Of a DNA stretch of 64,000 nucleotides, positions 34,364 to 44,932 are shown in pieces. Source of the stretch: Charina bottae (taxonomy: Eukaryota > Chordata > Lepidosauria > Squamata > Charinaidae). Where the stretch lies: NCBI GenBank assembly GCA_023362775.1, contig JALMGJ010000063.1, positions 1,595,501 to 1,659,500 of the forward strand, given 5' to 3'. Position 1 is the stretch's first letter. Every line of letters starts with the position of its first letter. A program made the translations under genes and the position numbers. The notes under the pieces are model-generated. The model searched no databases. It had not been told where the DNA came from and saw only the letters and a program-made list of their open reading frames with translations.

Positions 34364-35746
34364 AAAATAATAATCTTTTTTTTTAAAAAAAAAGTAATTT
34401 TATTATTAAAAGAAAACAAACAAACAAAGACATCAACAACATCAACAACATAAAAATGAATAACAAAGTACATAACAAACTTAATAAACATACATTCAAA
34501 ACTAAGTAACCCTATATAACAAAATCCTTATAACAACACATCACGTGAAACAATTAATTTAAAACGACTTCCTGTTTCTTTCTTGAAGATAGCTTCTTAC
34601 TTTTAGTTTTAATTTTTACTATATTTCTATTGTATTCCTCTTTTTATTAATGTTTCTTTAATATATAAATATCTTAACTCTTATTTTATTTTAAACCTTT
34701 CATTTGTTCTTGTATTCTAGTACATATATTCTAATATATTATCTTTTTTATCTCTTCTAATATTTTTCCATTACAATAGTTTTATTTTATATTCTTTTTG
34801 CAAAAATTCTATAAATGGGTTCCATATAAGTTCATAATCTCCCAGTTCTTTTTGTTTTATTAAAATTGTCAGTCTGTCCATCTGTGCTATTTCCATCGTT
34901 TTGATTATCCATTCTTCTATTGAGGGGGTAGCTTCTTCTTTCCAGTGTTTTGCGAAAATAATCCTCGCCGCTGTAGTCAAATGGTATAATAGTTTTTTTT
35001 GTTCCTTGTTCATCTTCATGTCAATAATTCCCAGTAAATAAGTTTCTGATTTTTTTCCATATCCATTTTGAATATTTTACATATATTACCATGAATTTTG
35101 CCCCAGTATTTTTTAGTCTTTTGACATGTCCACCAAATGTGATAAAAAGTTCCCACATTTATTTTGCATTTCCAACATATGTTTGATCTTAAACATTTCA
35201 TTTTATATAATCTCTCAGGAGGCAAATACCATCTAAATATCATTTTATAGTTGTTTTCTCTTAGACTGTTACTTAAAGAAAATTTAATATTTTTCGTCCA
35301 AATTCTTTGCCAGTCTTCATATTTAATTTCTCTATTCAAATTTTCTTCCCACTTTGTCATATACTTTTTAATTTTTATATCTTTATTTTTCAATTCCAAT
35401 AGTTTTTTATATAATTTAGATATTAAATGATTGTTCTCTTTCCATAATATACTATCCCAATTTTCTGTTGTTTCCGTGAATTTGAACATCTTTTGGTCTA
35501 ATTTAAATTGTTCTTTTAGTTGTAAATATTTAAACCAATAACACTCAAATCCTTCTCTTTCTAATTCCTCTCTCGTTTTAATTTCATAATTATTCCCATT
35601 AAATTTCAATAAGTTCTTATACCTTATCCATTTTTTATCTTTTGGAGTTTCTATTTTGGCATTTGCCTCCTGAGGAGATATCCACAATGGTAATACCGGC
35701 AATAAATATTTTTTATATCTGTTCCAAAGATTAAAATAATAATCTT
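34364..35746 (-). mobile_element. Second L1, 5'-truncated, nested in L1 5' UTR
   Basis: The insert (34378-35732) is flanked by exact copies of aaaataataatctt (34364-34377 and 35733-35746), with its A tail at the left. Two minus-strand frames (35702-35016 and 35019-34771, offset by one frame) encode the ORF2 C-terminus. Visible are WISPQEANAKIETPKDKKWI, the CCHC knuckle (CWKC..GTFYHIWWTC), then TAARIIFAKHWKEEATPSIE and EEWIIKTMEIAQMDRLTIL. The protein differs clearly from the host L1, so a different subfamily was active after the host inserted. Confidence 0.93.
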
Positions 35747-36675
35747 CTTAATTCAATTATATTCCATTAGATATGTAAGTCTATATAAATTCAGGAACAA
35801 AAGATAAGAAGGCAGATGGCAATTTTTTCTACTATACTCATAATAATAATGGAAATGGTAAACAGTTCCAAGGTTTCTCACGCCAACTTGTAACTCTTCA
35901 ATCCAACCAAAAATAACTGAAGTAAAAGAGAATTATATAAAATATATTAAAAAAAAGGCTGCAATAATCCAAGTCACTTCTTCACCCAAAGCACATATTA
36001 AGGAATCAGATTTCTATATAAAAAGTCCAAACAAAGAATAAAAAATTAAAGAAGGGCTTGTAAAAAATGAAGGAATTTTTTCCCCCAGCAGTAGTCACCA
36101 AAAAAGCATAAAAGGCAGAGTATTAATTATTCCATATAAAATCAAAATCCAAGTAAATAATTCCAAAATAAAAATGTATTTAGTTGCCAATAAGTAGAAA
36201 GTTTAAATCAAGGTAAAAGTAAAAGGAAAGTCACTTTCATTTGTAGCAAAGTCAATTAGCTTTTCATTCCCACCTTTTTGACAGTTCTTGACAGGAAAGA
36301 ATAATAAACCTTCAGCAATTATATAAACAGTCCAGAGATAAATCTTAGAGCTTAATAAGGCAAATAATATTTGAAAACTAAAAAGTGCATCTAAAAGGTT
36401 GGGTGAGGAGCTACTTATCTTATTCAGATTCGTGGCTTCCGCAGAGCTTCATGGCAATTCCAGTCGCCTTTTGCAGATTCAATCTCCCTTCCCCCGTGGT
36501 GGAAATATGGGGGTCAGTAGAGAGTGGCGAATCCGGCGACCCTTGTGAGAGATCTTCTGTTCACCCTCTCCTCGAGGGTGATTTTTCGGCGATTTTTTTT
36601 TTCTTTTAATCGCCGCAAACGGCAAACCGCGGAATCGAGGCTGGGAACCTCGGTTCGTCGCTCCGCTCACTCCAA
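35747..36675 (-). promoter_or_regulatory. L1 5' UTR / internal promoter region
   Basis: The distal part (36380-36675) is GC- and CpG-rich in an otherwise AT-rich neighbourhood. It contains ccgcggtttgccgtttgcgg, cgattccgcgg and a ccctcgaggagaggg dyad on the minus strand. The proximal part is AT-rich. L1 elements carry an internal Pol II promoter in the 5' UTR; position and composition fit. The far edge near 36675 is estimated from the drop in GC content. Confidence 0.62.
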
Positions 36676-36944
36676 CACCCAGAAGTGAAAGTGCTGTTTC
36701 TCACACTCAGAAGAAACCCAATCAACAGATGTATACTTCTCTACCTTTACAGAAATGGCAAACTTCCTGCCACTTTTACTGTAAGAGTACAAGAAAACAG
36801 TTCAGGGTTTTGTCACCATAAATTATCTATATGTCAGGTGTGTCATTTGAAAGTAAATCACTTTCTCAAAATCTTATAATCTTCACCTAATAAATATTAC
36901 TAATCAGGGTTCTGAGATACTTGTTTTTAGGATTAAATGTTGTT

Positions 36945-37345
36945 TCTACCCATCCCACCGGGTCCAGCAAGAGGGGAATGCTCCAGATGCCATCAGCTAA
37001 GGAGTGTTGGCTGGCGGAGCCCAGGAGGAGGACCTTTTCTGCCATGGTGCCCACCCTATGGAACCTCATTCCACCTGTGATTAGATTAGCCTTGACCCTG
37101 CTGGTCTTTTGCAAGGACCTAAAAACTTGGTTTTGTGCCCAGGCCTGGGGTCCCAGGAGTGTGACAGAGCCCGTCTCTTGGCTTTGTTGATGATTATTTA
37201 TGAAGTTCAGCTGCTATTTTTTTAATTTATTTTTTAATTTTATTTTACGTATGTATTTTGTTGTTTTTATCAGTTTTATTGTAAGCTGCCCAGAACACTT
37301 ATGTGAGATGGGCGGTTATATAAAACTAATTAATTAATTAATTAA
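36945..37345 (+). mobile_element. L2 LINE 3' end
   Basis: The frame (36945-37190) reads SAKECWLAEPRRRTFSAMVP, then TLWNLIPPV and DLKTWFCAQAWG. This aligns with IRECHLVGSRRRAFSVVAPA, LWNTLPPEL and ELKTWFCRLAW of the 19.8-kb L2. The 3' tail gtaagctgcccagaacactt..agatgggcgg and a TAAT-type repeat close it. It is more diverged than that copy. Confidence 0.85.
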
Positions 37346-37454
37346 TTTTTCCAGTCCAGATTACTAGGAGGAAGGTCTGACAACTGGTGGCCCTTGCAGC
37401 AAAGTATCCACTTCTTTGGGAAGCTCAAAAGAGCCCCAGTTGTCCTATATAAAA

Positions 37455-38480
37455 TGCTGTTTTATCTTAATTTGGGGCATAAATAACCAATATCAAAGTC
37501 TTAGCCCCCTGTAGATTAACTTCCACCCCAACATATCTGCCATAGCCATCAGTCAATATAAGTTTTGGTTATAAATGAGAATTTATATACAAAACAACTC
37601 CATTTCTTTTTTTATTCCTGCTGAAATAAATTCTTCACCCAAATTTTTGTGACTCAAATATTTATTTTATATCCTTTTTTCTAATGTGCGTTTCTTGTCA
37701 ACAAATCACATCTTGTTTTAACTTTTTCAAATAATGATTTTTTTTAATCTTTTGAGGAGCATTTATTCCACATTAAGCATTTATAATCCATAGTTATGCC
37801 AAGATTTTAGAAAAAGCAAAACCTGTAGTGCTGAACATGGTAGCATCTTCAGCGTCCTGTTGTATCTATTTGTTTAGTCACATCTGTCATTGTCACTTCC
37901 ATTTGCATTTCCTCTAATTCTTCTTTGAATTTTCCCAGGAATCTCTTGCTTTCTGCCCAGAGTTCAGTCTGAATCTGCTGTTTAAAAGTAAAAATTATCC
38001 CTTCCAACTTATCCCATCTAAATGGAATCTTTTTCTGTTTGAGTTTCAGAAAAAAAACCCTCTTTTCTCTTGCACTGTATTCTAATTGGAATTTCCTTAA
38101 GTATTTCCTATAACCTTATCAATCTCTGCCTCTGCGTCATCTTCATCCCAATTCAAAAAGTTAGACAGTCTTTTCTCTGAAATCTTCCTCATGGTCTTCT
38201 GGAATTGTTCTAAATCCTAAACAAAATTCTTTTTCTCTCAGTTCCAGTAATGGCAAGTTATCCAAATCTTTCTCCATCTCTCTGTTTATAACTTCTGTCT
38301 TACTTTCTAACACTTACACTTTGTCATTACTTTGTTTTACATCTCCAGCCAATTGTCCTACAGATTCTTCAATCTTCTTAACTTCTTCTTTTGTATCCTT
38401 TTTTTATCCCTGCAAATCCTTCTTCCATTTCCTTTTTAAAAGCAGCCAAACTATTGGCAACTGTTTGAGTCATCCTCTTG
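37455..38480 (-). mobile_element. Older L1 fragment, ORF1 C-terminus to ORF2 start
   Basis: From right to left: a coiled-coil ORF1 piece (AAFKKEMEEGF near 38430), the C-terminal block KKIPFRWDKLEGIIFTFK near 38000, a spacer, then ORF2 starting MDYKCLMWN at about 37790. Endonuclease words such as LLTRNAH and FVYKF are decayed. Many stops and shifts make it older than the 28.6-kb L1. Confidence 0.82.
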
Positions 38481-38779
38481 CCAAATCACACAGCAATTCA
38501 GGCAAAAGCAAAAGCATTTATTAAGGGGGGGGGGGGTTTCAAGTCCTTTTATAGGGCACAGAGACAAATGATACATACATTTGGTATATGTGATACATCA
38601 TAAAGCAAGTAATCAAACAATAAAAGACATTGATTACATGTGAGAATTGAACAATAGAAAACATTAATTCTAGATTACATTCCACAAGTGGCAAATTTAT
38701 GGGTTATGTCACTCCCTTTCCCAGCCGGGTTTGTATCATCTTAAAACTTGCAAGTGTATTCAAGTAGTTTCAGAATACA
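38481..38779. other. Unassigned, with poly-G tract
   Basis: Contains a caaaagcatttattaa word and a poly-G run at about 38525-38536. It could be an LTR-like edge, but no pairing end or primer site is seen. Confidence 0.35.
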
Positions 38780-39061
38780 CTCTATTGCAGTGCTTTCCAA
38801 ACTGCCGCTGTTGGCGACATACCAACGGCGGCAGCGGCAGCGGTGCGGGGGCACGCACGGTGTCGGGGGCGTGCACGGCAGCAGCGCAGGGGGGCGTGCA
38901 ACAGTGGTGTGCATGGAAGCGGCGGCAGCGGCGGCCTTGTGTTTTCCGCTAAAACGTGGAAGCGCTGATGGTGCACCGCTGCCATTGTCGCTGCCATCAC
39001 CGCCGTGCACGTCCACTTCCGGGTTGTGTCGTGACACAGTTTGGAAAGCTATGCTCTATTG
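38780..39061 (+). mobile_element. GC-rich non-autonomous hAT element, copy 4
   Basis: The body runs 38788-39053 (266 bp) between exact duplications ctctattg (38780-38787 and 39054-39061). It starts cagtgctttccaaactgccg and ends cacagtttggaaagctatg, in copy-1 orientation. The interior is gcggcagcgg-rich and includes an aaaacgtggaagcgctgatg segment shared with copy 3. Confidence 0.94.
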
Positions 39062-39199
39062 TTTAGTTGTTGAAAAAGCTAGTTTTTGCCCGTAACAGAA
39101 AGAAAGGGTTTGGGGTAAAAGGAAAACATGGTTTCTTGAACTTGAAAAGGTGGCATGGATGCCATGCTTAAATGCTAATATCACCTTTATTAAAAAGCT

Positions 39200-39755
39200 A
39201 CTAATGAATCCTAAAAATTCCAGATAACACTATATGCACAAAGATGGAAAGATTCAGCATTACCCATCATGGAGGAATGGTTAGTGAAATTGACAGAACT
39301 TGTTGAGATGGCCAAACTGATGTCTTTGATTAGAGAAAGGTCATTATTGACACATTCATCAATGACTGGAAACCCCTTATGGACTTTTTTGTGTAAAAAA
39401 GAAAATGATTTTGTGACTTGTGGTTTTGATGATTAGAAAGAGTAGGTTATAGAAAGAAGGGAATTATGATGTAATCTTAGAGACAGAGGTTTGATTAGAA
39501 TTGTATGTACTGTATAACTGCTGAGAGGAAGATCAGAAGCCACTTCTTTATATATATTTGTTCATGTTTCCTGTTCTTTTCTTTTCTTTTTTCTATCTCC
39601 TTTTGCCTTTGTCCCTTCTTTTCTTTTCTTTTCTTTTCTTTTCTTTTCTTTTCTTTTCTTTTCTTTTCTTTTCTTTTCTTTTCTTTTCTTTTCTTTTCCT
39701 TTCCTTTCCTTTCCTTTCTTTTCTTTTTCACGTTTACTATATTTTTTCTTTGAAT
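39200..39755 (+). mobile_element. 5'-truncated L1 with expanded pyrimidine 3' UTR
   Basis: The frame from about 39228 reads LYAQRWKDSALPIMEEWLVK, then LTELVEMAKLMSLIRERS, matching the 25.1-kb L1 subfamily. The 3' UTR T/C tract has expanded into a TTTTC array (39616-39727), followed by a hexamer repeat. Confidence 0.85.
39616..39727. repeat. (TTTTC)n microsatellite
   Basis: About 20 units, grading into TTTCC at the right. It lies in an L1 3' UTR. A Lys/Glu-rich reverse frame over it is an artefact. Confidence 0.97.
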
Positions 39756-39756
39756 G

Positions 39757-39838
<82 letters not shown>

Positions 39839-39840
39839 CA
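39756..39840. repeat. (TATATG)n microsatellite
   Basis: About 14 hexamer units directly after the L1 end; it may have grown from the L1 tail. Confidence 0.95.
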
Positions 39841-39935
39841 TAAAATATTTTAATAAATACCCAGATGGTACCTCAAGGCCTGTCCCAGTAACCTCATACA
39901 ACTCTGCCCATTGGGGTTTTTAAGCAATGGTTTAC

Positions 39936-40265
39936 AGTTTATTTATTTATTTATTTATTTGTCCAACTTGTAGCCCCAGAGACCTCCAAAAGTTGTTATC
40001 AAGTTATATGTTATTATGTCAGGAAGGGGAAAGTATTAAATACATGACTGGAGAGTCATAGTAATTCTGCTGAGTTTGAATTCAGCTTAAATGTTGATGA
40101 AATTCCGTTTCTGTCCTGGACTCACCTACTCTGATCATCTCATGTCATTCAGAGCTCAAGTAGAAGCTCTGCCCCTACCCCCACTTAGAATGTTATGTAA
40201 GCCAGTCAGTTGTGGTATATTGAATGAACCGCAGTTAAACAAACCATGGCTTACTTGATATTTGA
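39936..40265. other. TTTA repeat and unassigned DNA
   Basis: A TTTATT run at 39938-39961 followed by an L2-tail-like segment (ccaacttgtagcccc); otherwise nothing recognised. Confidence 0.35.
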
Positions 40266-40400
40266 ACCCAGGGACAACCTCTTCCTCTAATGCACAGGGT
40301 TATTGTGAAGATAAAATGAAGGGATAGAAAACCAAATATGCTATTTCGAACTCCGAAAGGGAAGGCAGAATATCCATATAAAATGTTTAAAAAGTGAAAG
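40266..40400 (+). mobile_element. Possible MIR/CORE-like SINE type A, degenerate
   Basis: gcacagggttattgtgaag and ataaaatgaagggatagaaa resemble the cagggttgttgtgaggataaa segment; the head is not visible. Confidence 0.42.
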
Positions 40401-40989
40401 TGACCTAGAGGAAATTTAATGTGATTTATATTTCATTGAATTTTAAAAATCAGTATTAGAGCATTCAGAGTTGTAGGTAATACTAGAAGATGCTTGAAAG
40501 AAAAAGGGTATGAGTCATAGGGATTTAATATTAAGATGTTCCAGAGTTACCAGACTAATAAAAAAAGCATTAAACCATTTCTGCTCATTGGCTTTGAGAA
40601 CCTTGTTCAATGCAGATTAATGGGAGGTATTTCTCCCTATTTTCAAAAGTATGTTTTGCATTGGTTCACTATAGAGATATCCTGTTACAACTGTTTTTGA
40701 CGGAGGTGACATTTCTCTATTTGTTTTATTCTTAAATTAGTTTATATGAAAAACTATTAGTTTTGTAGTTTTAAAAAGTGTCTTTAGCTCTCTTTCAAAG
40801 ATTGATGGAAAAGAATAATGCAAGTCCAGAATAGCATGGCCGTGTGGTCCTGGACTTCTCCTGATCCTCCCAACTTCTTTCCATCGGTCCTTCCATTGGC
40901 TGGGTTTTGGGAAGCATTTCTAGTTTCAATGGCTGATGCCGATCTTTCAGGCTGTGTGTACAGGACTATCCCTTATTGGAATAAGTTGA

Positions 40990-41370
40990 TTACTATTCCT
41001 GTTCCTGTGGTCCTAGCTTGGATATACAGTCTAGCTTTCCTCTGCATCAGAATGGCCTCCTCACATTTCAGAGCTTTCTCCCATCTAGCTCCTATTCTTT
41101 GGAATTAACTCTTTCCTTAACTCCATTTGGAATCCCATCACTCAGGATTTTCTTAAAATCTATTTTTTCAGGATCTTTAGGAAGTGAGAAGAACCTTTCT
41201 TTGCAATGTATGTATTTGATATTTTTAAATTATGATGATGCTGGGATTATAAAATGTTTTAACTCATTATTATAACCACACATTGTTATTACTCATCTAA
41301 ACAGCATTATATTTTTATTGCTTTGCTTGTACTGCACTTATGTAGAAGCGCATACCTAATAAAAATACTA
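40990..41370 (+). mobile_element. Possible L2 3' end, degenerate
   Basis: A plus frame ends SHFRAFSHLAPILWN, comparable with RAFSVVAPALWN of L2. Upstream frame 40818-41000 is open but has no recognised motif. Other LINE clades with a similar C-terminus are possible. Confidence 0.45.
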
Positions 41371-41599
41371 CTGTTACTACAAAATACTAAAAGGGGTGAT
41401 AAAATGGCAGGTGCTGCAAAGAGTCTAGTGTGAAATGTCTCAGTCCCTGTTAGTCTTGATGCACATCAAAACCACATTCTAAAAACAACAGATGAGGAAT
41501 GCTCCGTACATTGATGGGGACAAAACTTATATATACAGGAAAATACCATACTGTATATCCTTATCAGAGGCATCCACAAAGGGGGAGGGGAGGGGGATC

Positions 41600-42290
41600 A
41601 GAATGACACAAGCAACCTTGGGTTGGGTCAGCCCTTTGAGGTAGTCCAGACAAGAAGCACCAACCATGAGTACTAACATTACCTTTATTGTAAGGTTACA
41701 GTAACAGAATCTTGCAAGTCTGAAAGTACCTCTCCCCTCCCTTACTTTTAAAGTAAAGGTAAAGGTACCCCCCGCACATTTGTGCAGTCGTGTCCGACTC
41801 TAGGGGCCGGTGCTCATCTCCGTTTGTTAGCCAAAGAGCCAGCGTTGTCTGAAGATGCTTCCACGGTCATGTGGCCGCATAACACACGCGGAACGCTGTT
41901 ACCTACCTACCGAAGTGGTACCTATTCATCTACTTGCATTTGCATGCTTTCGAATTGCTAGGTTGACAAGAGCTGGAGCTAGTGCGGGAGCTCACTCTGC
42001 ACGCAGGGCTAGGGATTCGAACCTCCGAACTTGCAATCTTCCGATCGACAAGCCTGGCGTCTTACCCACTGAGCCACCACGCCCCTTCACCACTTCCCTT
42101 ACTTTTACTTTCCCAAAAACTAGGGATGGTCCCTTCGGAGATGCTTTCTCCACTCCAACCCCTCCTTTGGACTCAGATTCTGTTTATCAGATCATTGTCT
42201 AGTCTGCGGCTCTTCCTCCTGTCTCTCAAGGTCATTCCCACATACCATTACAGGTTGTGATGCAAGCCCTGCCCCTTTTCTGCCTGAATC
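41600..42290 (-). other. Possible LTR-like segment around a SINE
   Basis: On the minus strand an AATAAA (about 41685) is followed by a GT-rich stretch and a pyrimidine-rich end, and a tgt..-type start lies near 42290. This is the general layout of a solo LTR. No paired LTR, primer-binding site or coding region is seen, and no flanking duplication was confirmed. Confidence 0.28.
41738..42107 (-). mobile_element. Sauria-type SINE, 13-bp TSD
   Basis: The insert (41751-42094) lies between exact copies of tcccttactttta (41738-41750 and 42095-42107). The reversed tail taaaggtaaaggtacccccc starts it, and the reversed head cactgagccaccacgcccc ends it near 42087. All body blocks are present, so it is full length. 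Confidence 0.95.
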
Positions 42291-42299
42291 ATGACATTA

Positions 42300-44075
42300 C
42301 ATGCACATCCCAACAGAGTAGGGTTTTTGATGCTGTGAGAATATGCATAGAAAACCACGTTCATACATTAGTTTACACCAAAAGCAGTAGTTTACTAATG
42401 CCAAGCAAAAACAGCCTTGGTCTTCTCTTCAAGTTGCTTATCTTTTCTTTTTGTCATGATTGCATTGCCAGGCCTTCTGAACTTATATATAATAAAAAAG
42501 GAGGTTTGAGTTCCAGTGCCAACCACGTGTTGTTTCCATCTCTTGATCCCAGCTTTTGGCTCTGATGAAAATAAATCAGAGAAGGTTGGGAGAAGTGATT
42601 ACTTGCATTTCTTCACTACTGAGTCTGCCCAGGCAAAAGCAAGAATTCATTTTGAGGGCTGTACAAAGCACCTGGAAGGGGTACTTCACATTTAGCACAA
42701 GGTGAGCAGCTCTCCTCAAAGAGTTAAAGCAGCCGCATGCAAAGCTGATGCAGCTGCTTCAAAGGCTGACTCCAGCTGTCTGTGATAGGTTTGTGGACCA
42801 CTGCTTTGCTTGAGGGGGGTGGTTTCCAAGGAAGGTGATGTATGTGCATTGCTTAGTCTCTTTTATAACCGTTCTGTCCTGACAACCATCTCAACTCCTT
42901 AAATGTGGATCCTTAGATCAGCAAAGTGCTACCACCCCCACACAAAAGCAATTGATCTGCACTCATGGCCAAAGAACCTTCAAAGGAAAAAAAAACTTTT
43001 AAGGAAGAAGCTTAAAAACAAGCCAATTAAATTAACATAGGAATAATGACTGAGCATTGGAAGGGGAGGGAAAAAAGCCACCAGGACAAGTGTAATAGTC
43101 AATGCTAAAGTAGTCTATACCTGGCTTTACTGAAATCTTGAGCAAGAATGTGGCTTGCTTAATCTTTTCCTGCAGGATTTGCCCCACCAGTTGTAGATGT
43201 AGGGATATTGAAGCTAAGGATAATTCCAGATGACCAACCTTTCCTTCACCCAACTCCTCAAATTGCTAGGATTATTTTTACATGTTGTAAACATTGGAGT
43301 ATTGTGTACATGTGCAAGTTTATATGTTTGTGCATTTATAGTGCTCACAGAGAGCTGATAGCCAAACAACAATTGGCCTTTCTGGCCAATAGTTGAGCAT
43401 AATTTTCAGCTAGTTGATGCTCAACAATTGGCAGGCAACCCCTGAGATCCTCTGTTGGGACAAAAGGTTTTGAAACCCTGCCTTGTCTGCAGTGCTCTTC
43501 ACTACTTGGAGTGGCATTGATTTCCTTGTCAGCAAATAGTTCACAACTGGCACAGGAATATTCTGGGAAATCTTGTAAAGATAAGTGCCATGATATCTTC
43601 TGGTTAGCTTGGGGCTCATTGTGTTCTGTTGTTGGAACTGCACCTTATCTAAAAGAACTCTAAGAGTTGCTTAAGGCCAACCAGTCAGTTTACAGGTTCA
43701 GAATGGAAATGGCCCAAAATCTACTCCGAGCACACCAATCGCTAGGGGCCATATTTCAGAGTTTTCAGATTAATTCCCAGTCACATTTTGATTTTTTCTA
43801 GTGCAACCTAGCAATGTCTTCTGTGAGCAGGTATTCAGCTGTGGCCAATGAACATGGTCAAACTTTCATAGGTTATTTCTTTGAAGTTGGGACAGAGGGG
43901 GAAATCCCATTAAAGTTTATTTGTTTTCTAGGGTGAAACAAAATGTACATGTAGCTGGGAAGCAAGATTGCCTTTATCTGTACCTGATTTTATTATTGTG
44001 AACTGCATTAAGAAACATTTTAGTTAGTACAAAGAGCACAAAATAAAAGAATTTCAATAACTGAGTTCACTAGCA
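42300..44075. other. No recognised gene
   Basis: Short frames only. Small hairpins near 43360-43430 around caattggc words. No repeat named. Confidence 0.4.
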
Positions 44076-44167
44076 GTATTTAATAAAGAGATGATCAGAA
44101 TAGTTCAAGCAATAGTATTTCCTGTGATGGTCTATGGAAGTGAAAGTTGGACTTAGAAGAAGCAGGA

Positions 44168-44932
44168 TATGAAGAGTCATATGTCTATGAAGGTTCTCAG
44201 TCATCCAGGTGGAATTGTCTGTAGCTTGAATCATGTCAACTGGATTTCTATTTTCTTAGTGGAAACGTTTCGCTCCTTATCCAAGGAGCTTCTTCAGTCT
44301 GAGCAAAGTTGGTAAGGGAATCCTAAATATGTTTCTAGGTAGCTGTGTGACCTTACACCTGGGGGCATGGTTATATTGAGATGTTATTTTAAGTCCTTTT
44401 ATTATCTAAAGGAGGATCGTTAAGATCACCATGCTGCTGTTGAGCTTGTGAAATGGTCTTAATCTTCCTAGGCACAGAAGACAGAGCCGGGAGAAAGATG
44501 GGAGAAAGATTGTGCCTGAGGCCCCCACCTCTATTCAAAGAAGGATTTTCCAAGTTGGCATAAATGGATTCCTTGACCCCTCTCTCAAACCACCTATCTT
44601 CTCTGTCTAAAATGTGAACATTAATGTCCTCAAATGAGTGTCCTTTTTCCTTTAGATGAAGATAAACTGCTGACTCTGGTCCTGTGGTGTTACTTCTCCT
44701 GTGTTGGGCCATCCTCCTGTACAAAAGTTGTTTGGTTTCTCCAATATAAAGTTCAGAGCACTCCTCACTGCACTGGATTGCATAAACTACATTGCTTTTC
44801 TTGTGTTTTGGAGTTTGATCTTTGGGGTGTACAAGCCTCTGTCTCAGTGTGTTGGTGGGTTTGAAATATACAGGTATGTGGTGTTTGCCAAATATCCGTT
44901 TTATCTTTTCAGACACACTATGAAGAGTCATA
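44168..44932 (-). mobile_element. Truncated Penelope-like element, 14-bp TSD
   Basis: The insert (44182-44918) is flanked by exact tatgaagagtcata copies (44168-44181 and 44919-44932). The minus-strand frame 44964-44389 supplies about 175 element codons: HIPVYFKPTNTLRQRL and DQTPKHKKSNVVYAIQC, then ELYIGETKQLLYRRMAQHRR, the GIY-YIG-type nuclease of Penelope-like elements (YIGET and R..QH). VYLHLKEKGHSFEDINVHIL follows. The RT part is absent through 5' truncation. The 3' region (44182-44300) holds a ribozyme-like core. Confidence 0.93.
44267..44297 (-). ncRNA. Hammerhead-ribozyme-like core in Penelope element
   Basis: Minus-strand RNA reads CUGAAGA, a GCUCC..GGAGC stem with the loop UUGGAUAA between, then GAAAC. 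This is the CUGANGA - stem II - GAAA core of a hammerhead ribozyme. Penelope-like elements are known to carry hammerhead motifs. Stems I and III and the cleavage triplet were not settled by eye, so activity is unproven. Confidence 0.45.

Larger units (their letters stand above)
28564..36675 (-). mobile_element. Near full-length L1 LINE, nested and inactivated
   Basis: Read from right to left: GC-rich 5' UTR (36675-34214, interrupted), ORF1 (34213-32598, interrupted), a 14-bp spacer, ORF2 (32583-28828), a purine-rich 3' UTR and an A tail at about 28565-28580. Removing the second L1 (34378-35732 plus one TSD), the chimeric SINE (33476-33964) and the L2 tail (34030-34112) leaves roughly 6.2 kb, the size of a complete vertebrate L1. 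I found no exact TSD. The flanks gtaaaagctatttc (28550) and gtgaaagtgctgtttc (36685) are similar but not identical. The insertion is dead but its breaks are few, so it is not ancient. Confidence 0.9.

Noticed and set aside
36380..36675. Second CpG island near a host gene start
   Set aside because: Its position and orientation make it the 5' UTR of the adjacent L1.
39495..39731. Lys/Glu-rich open frame
   Set aside because: It is the reverse reading of the TTTTC microsatellite.
41600..42290. Endogenous retrovirus LTR
   Set aside because: Only a polyadenylation-like signal and general layout support it. No pair, no flanking duplication and no coding part, so it was kept only as a low-confidence feature.
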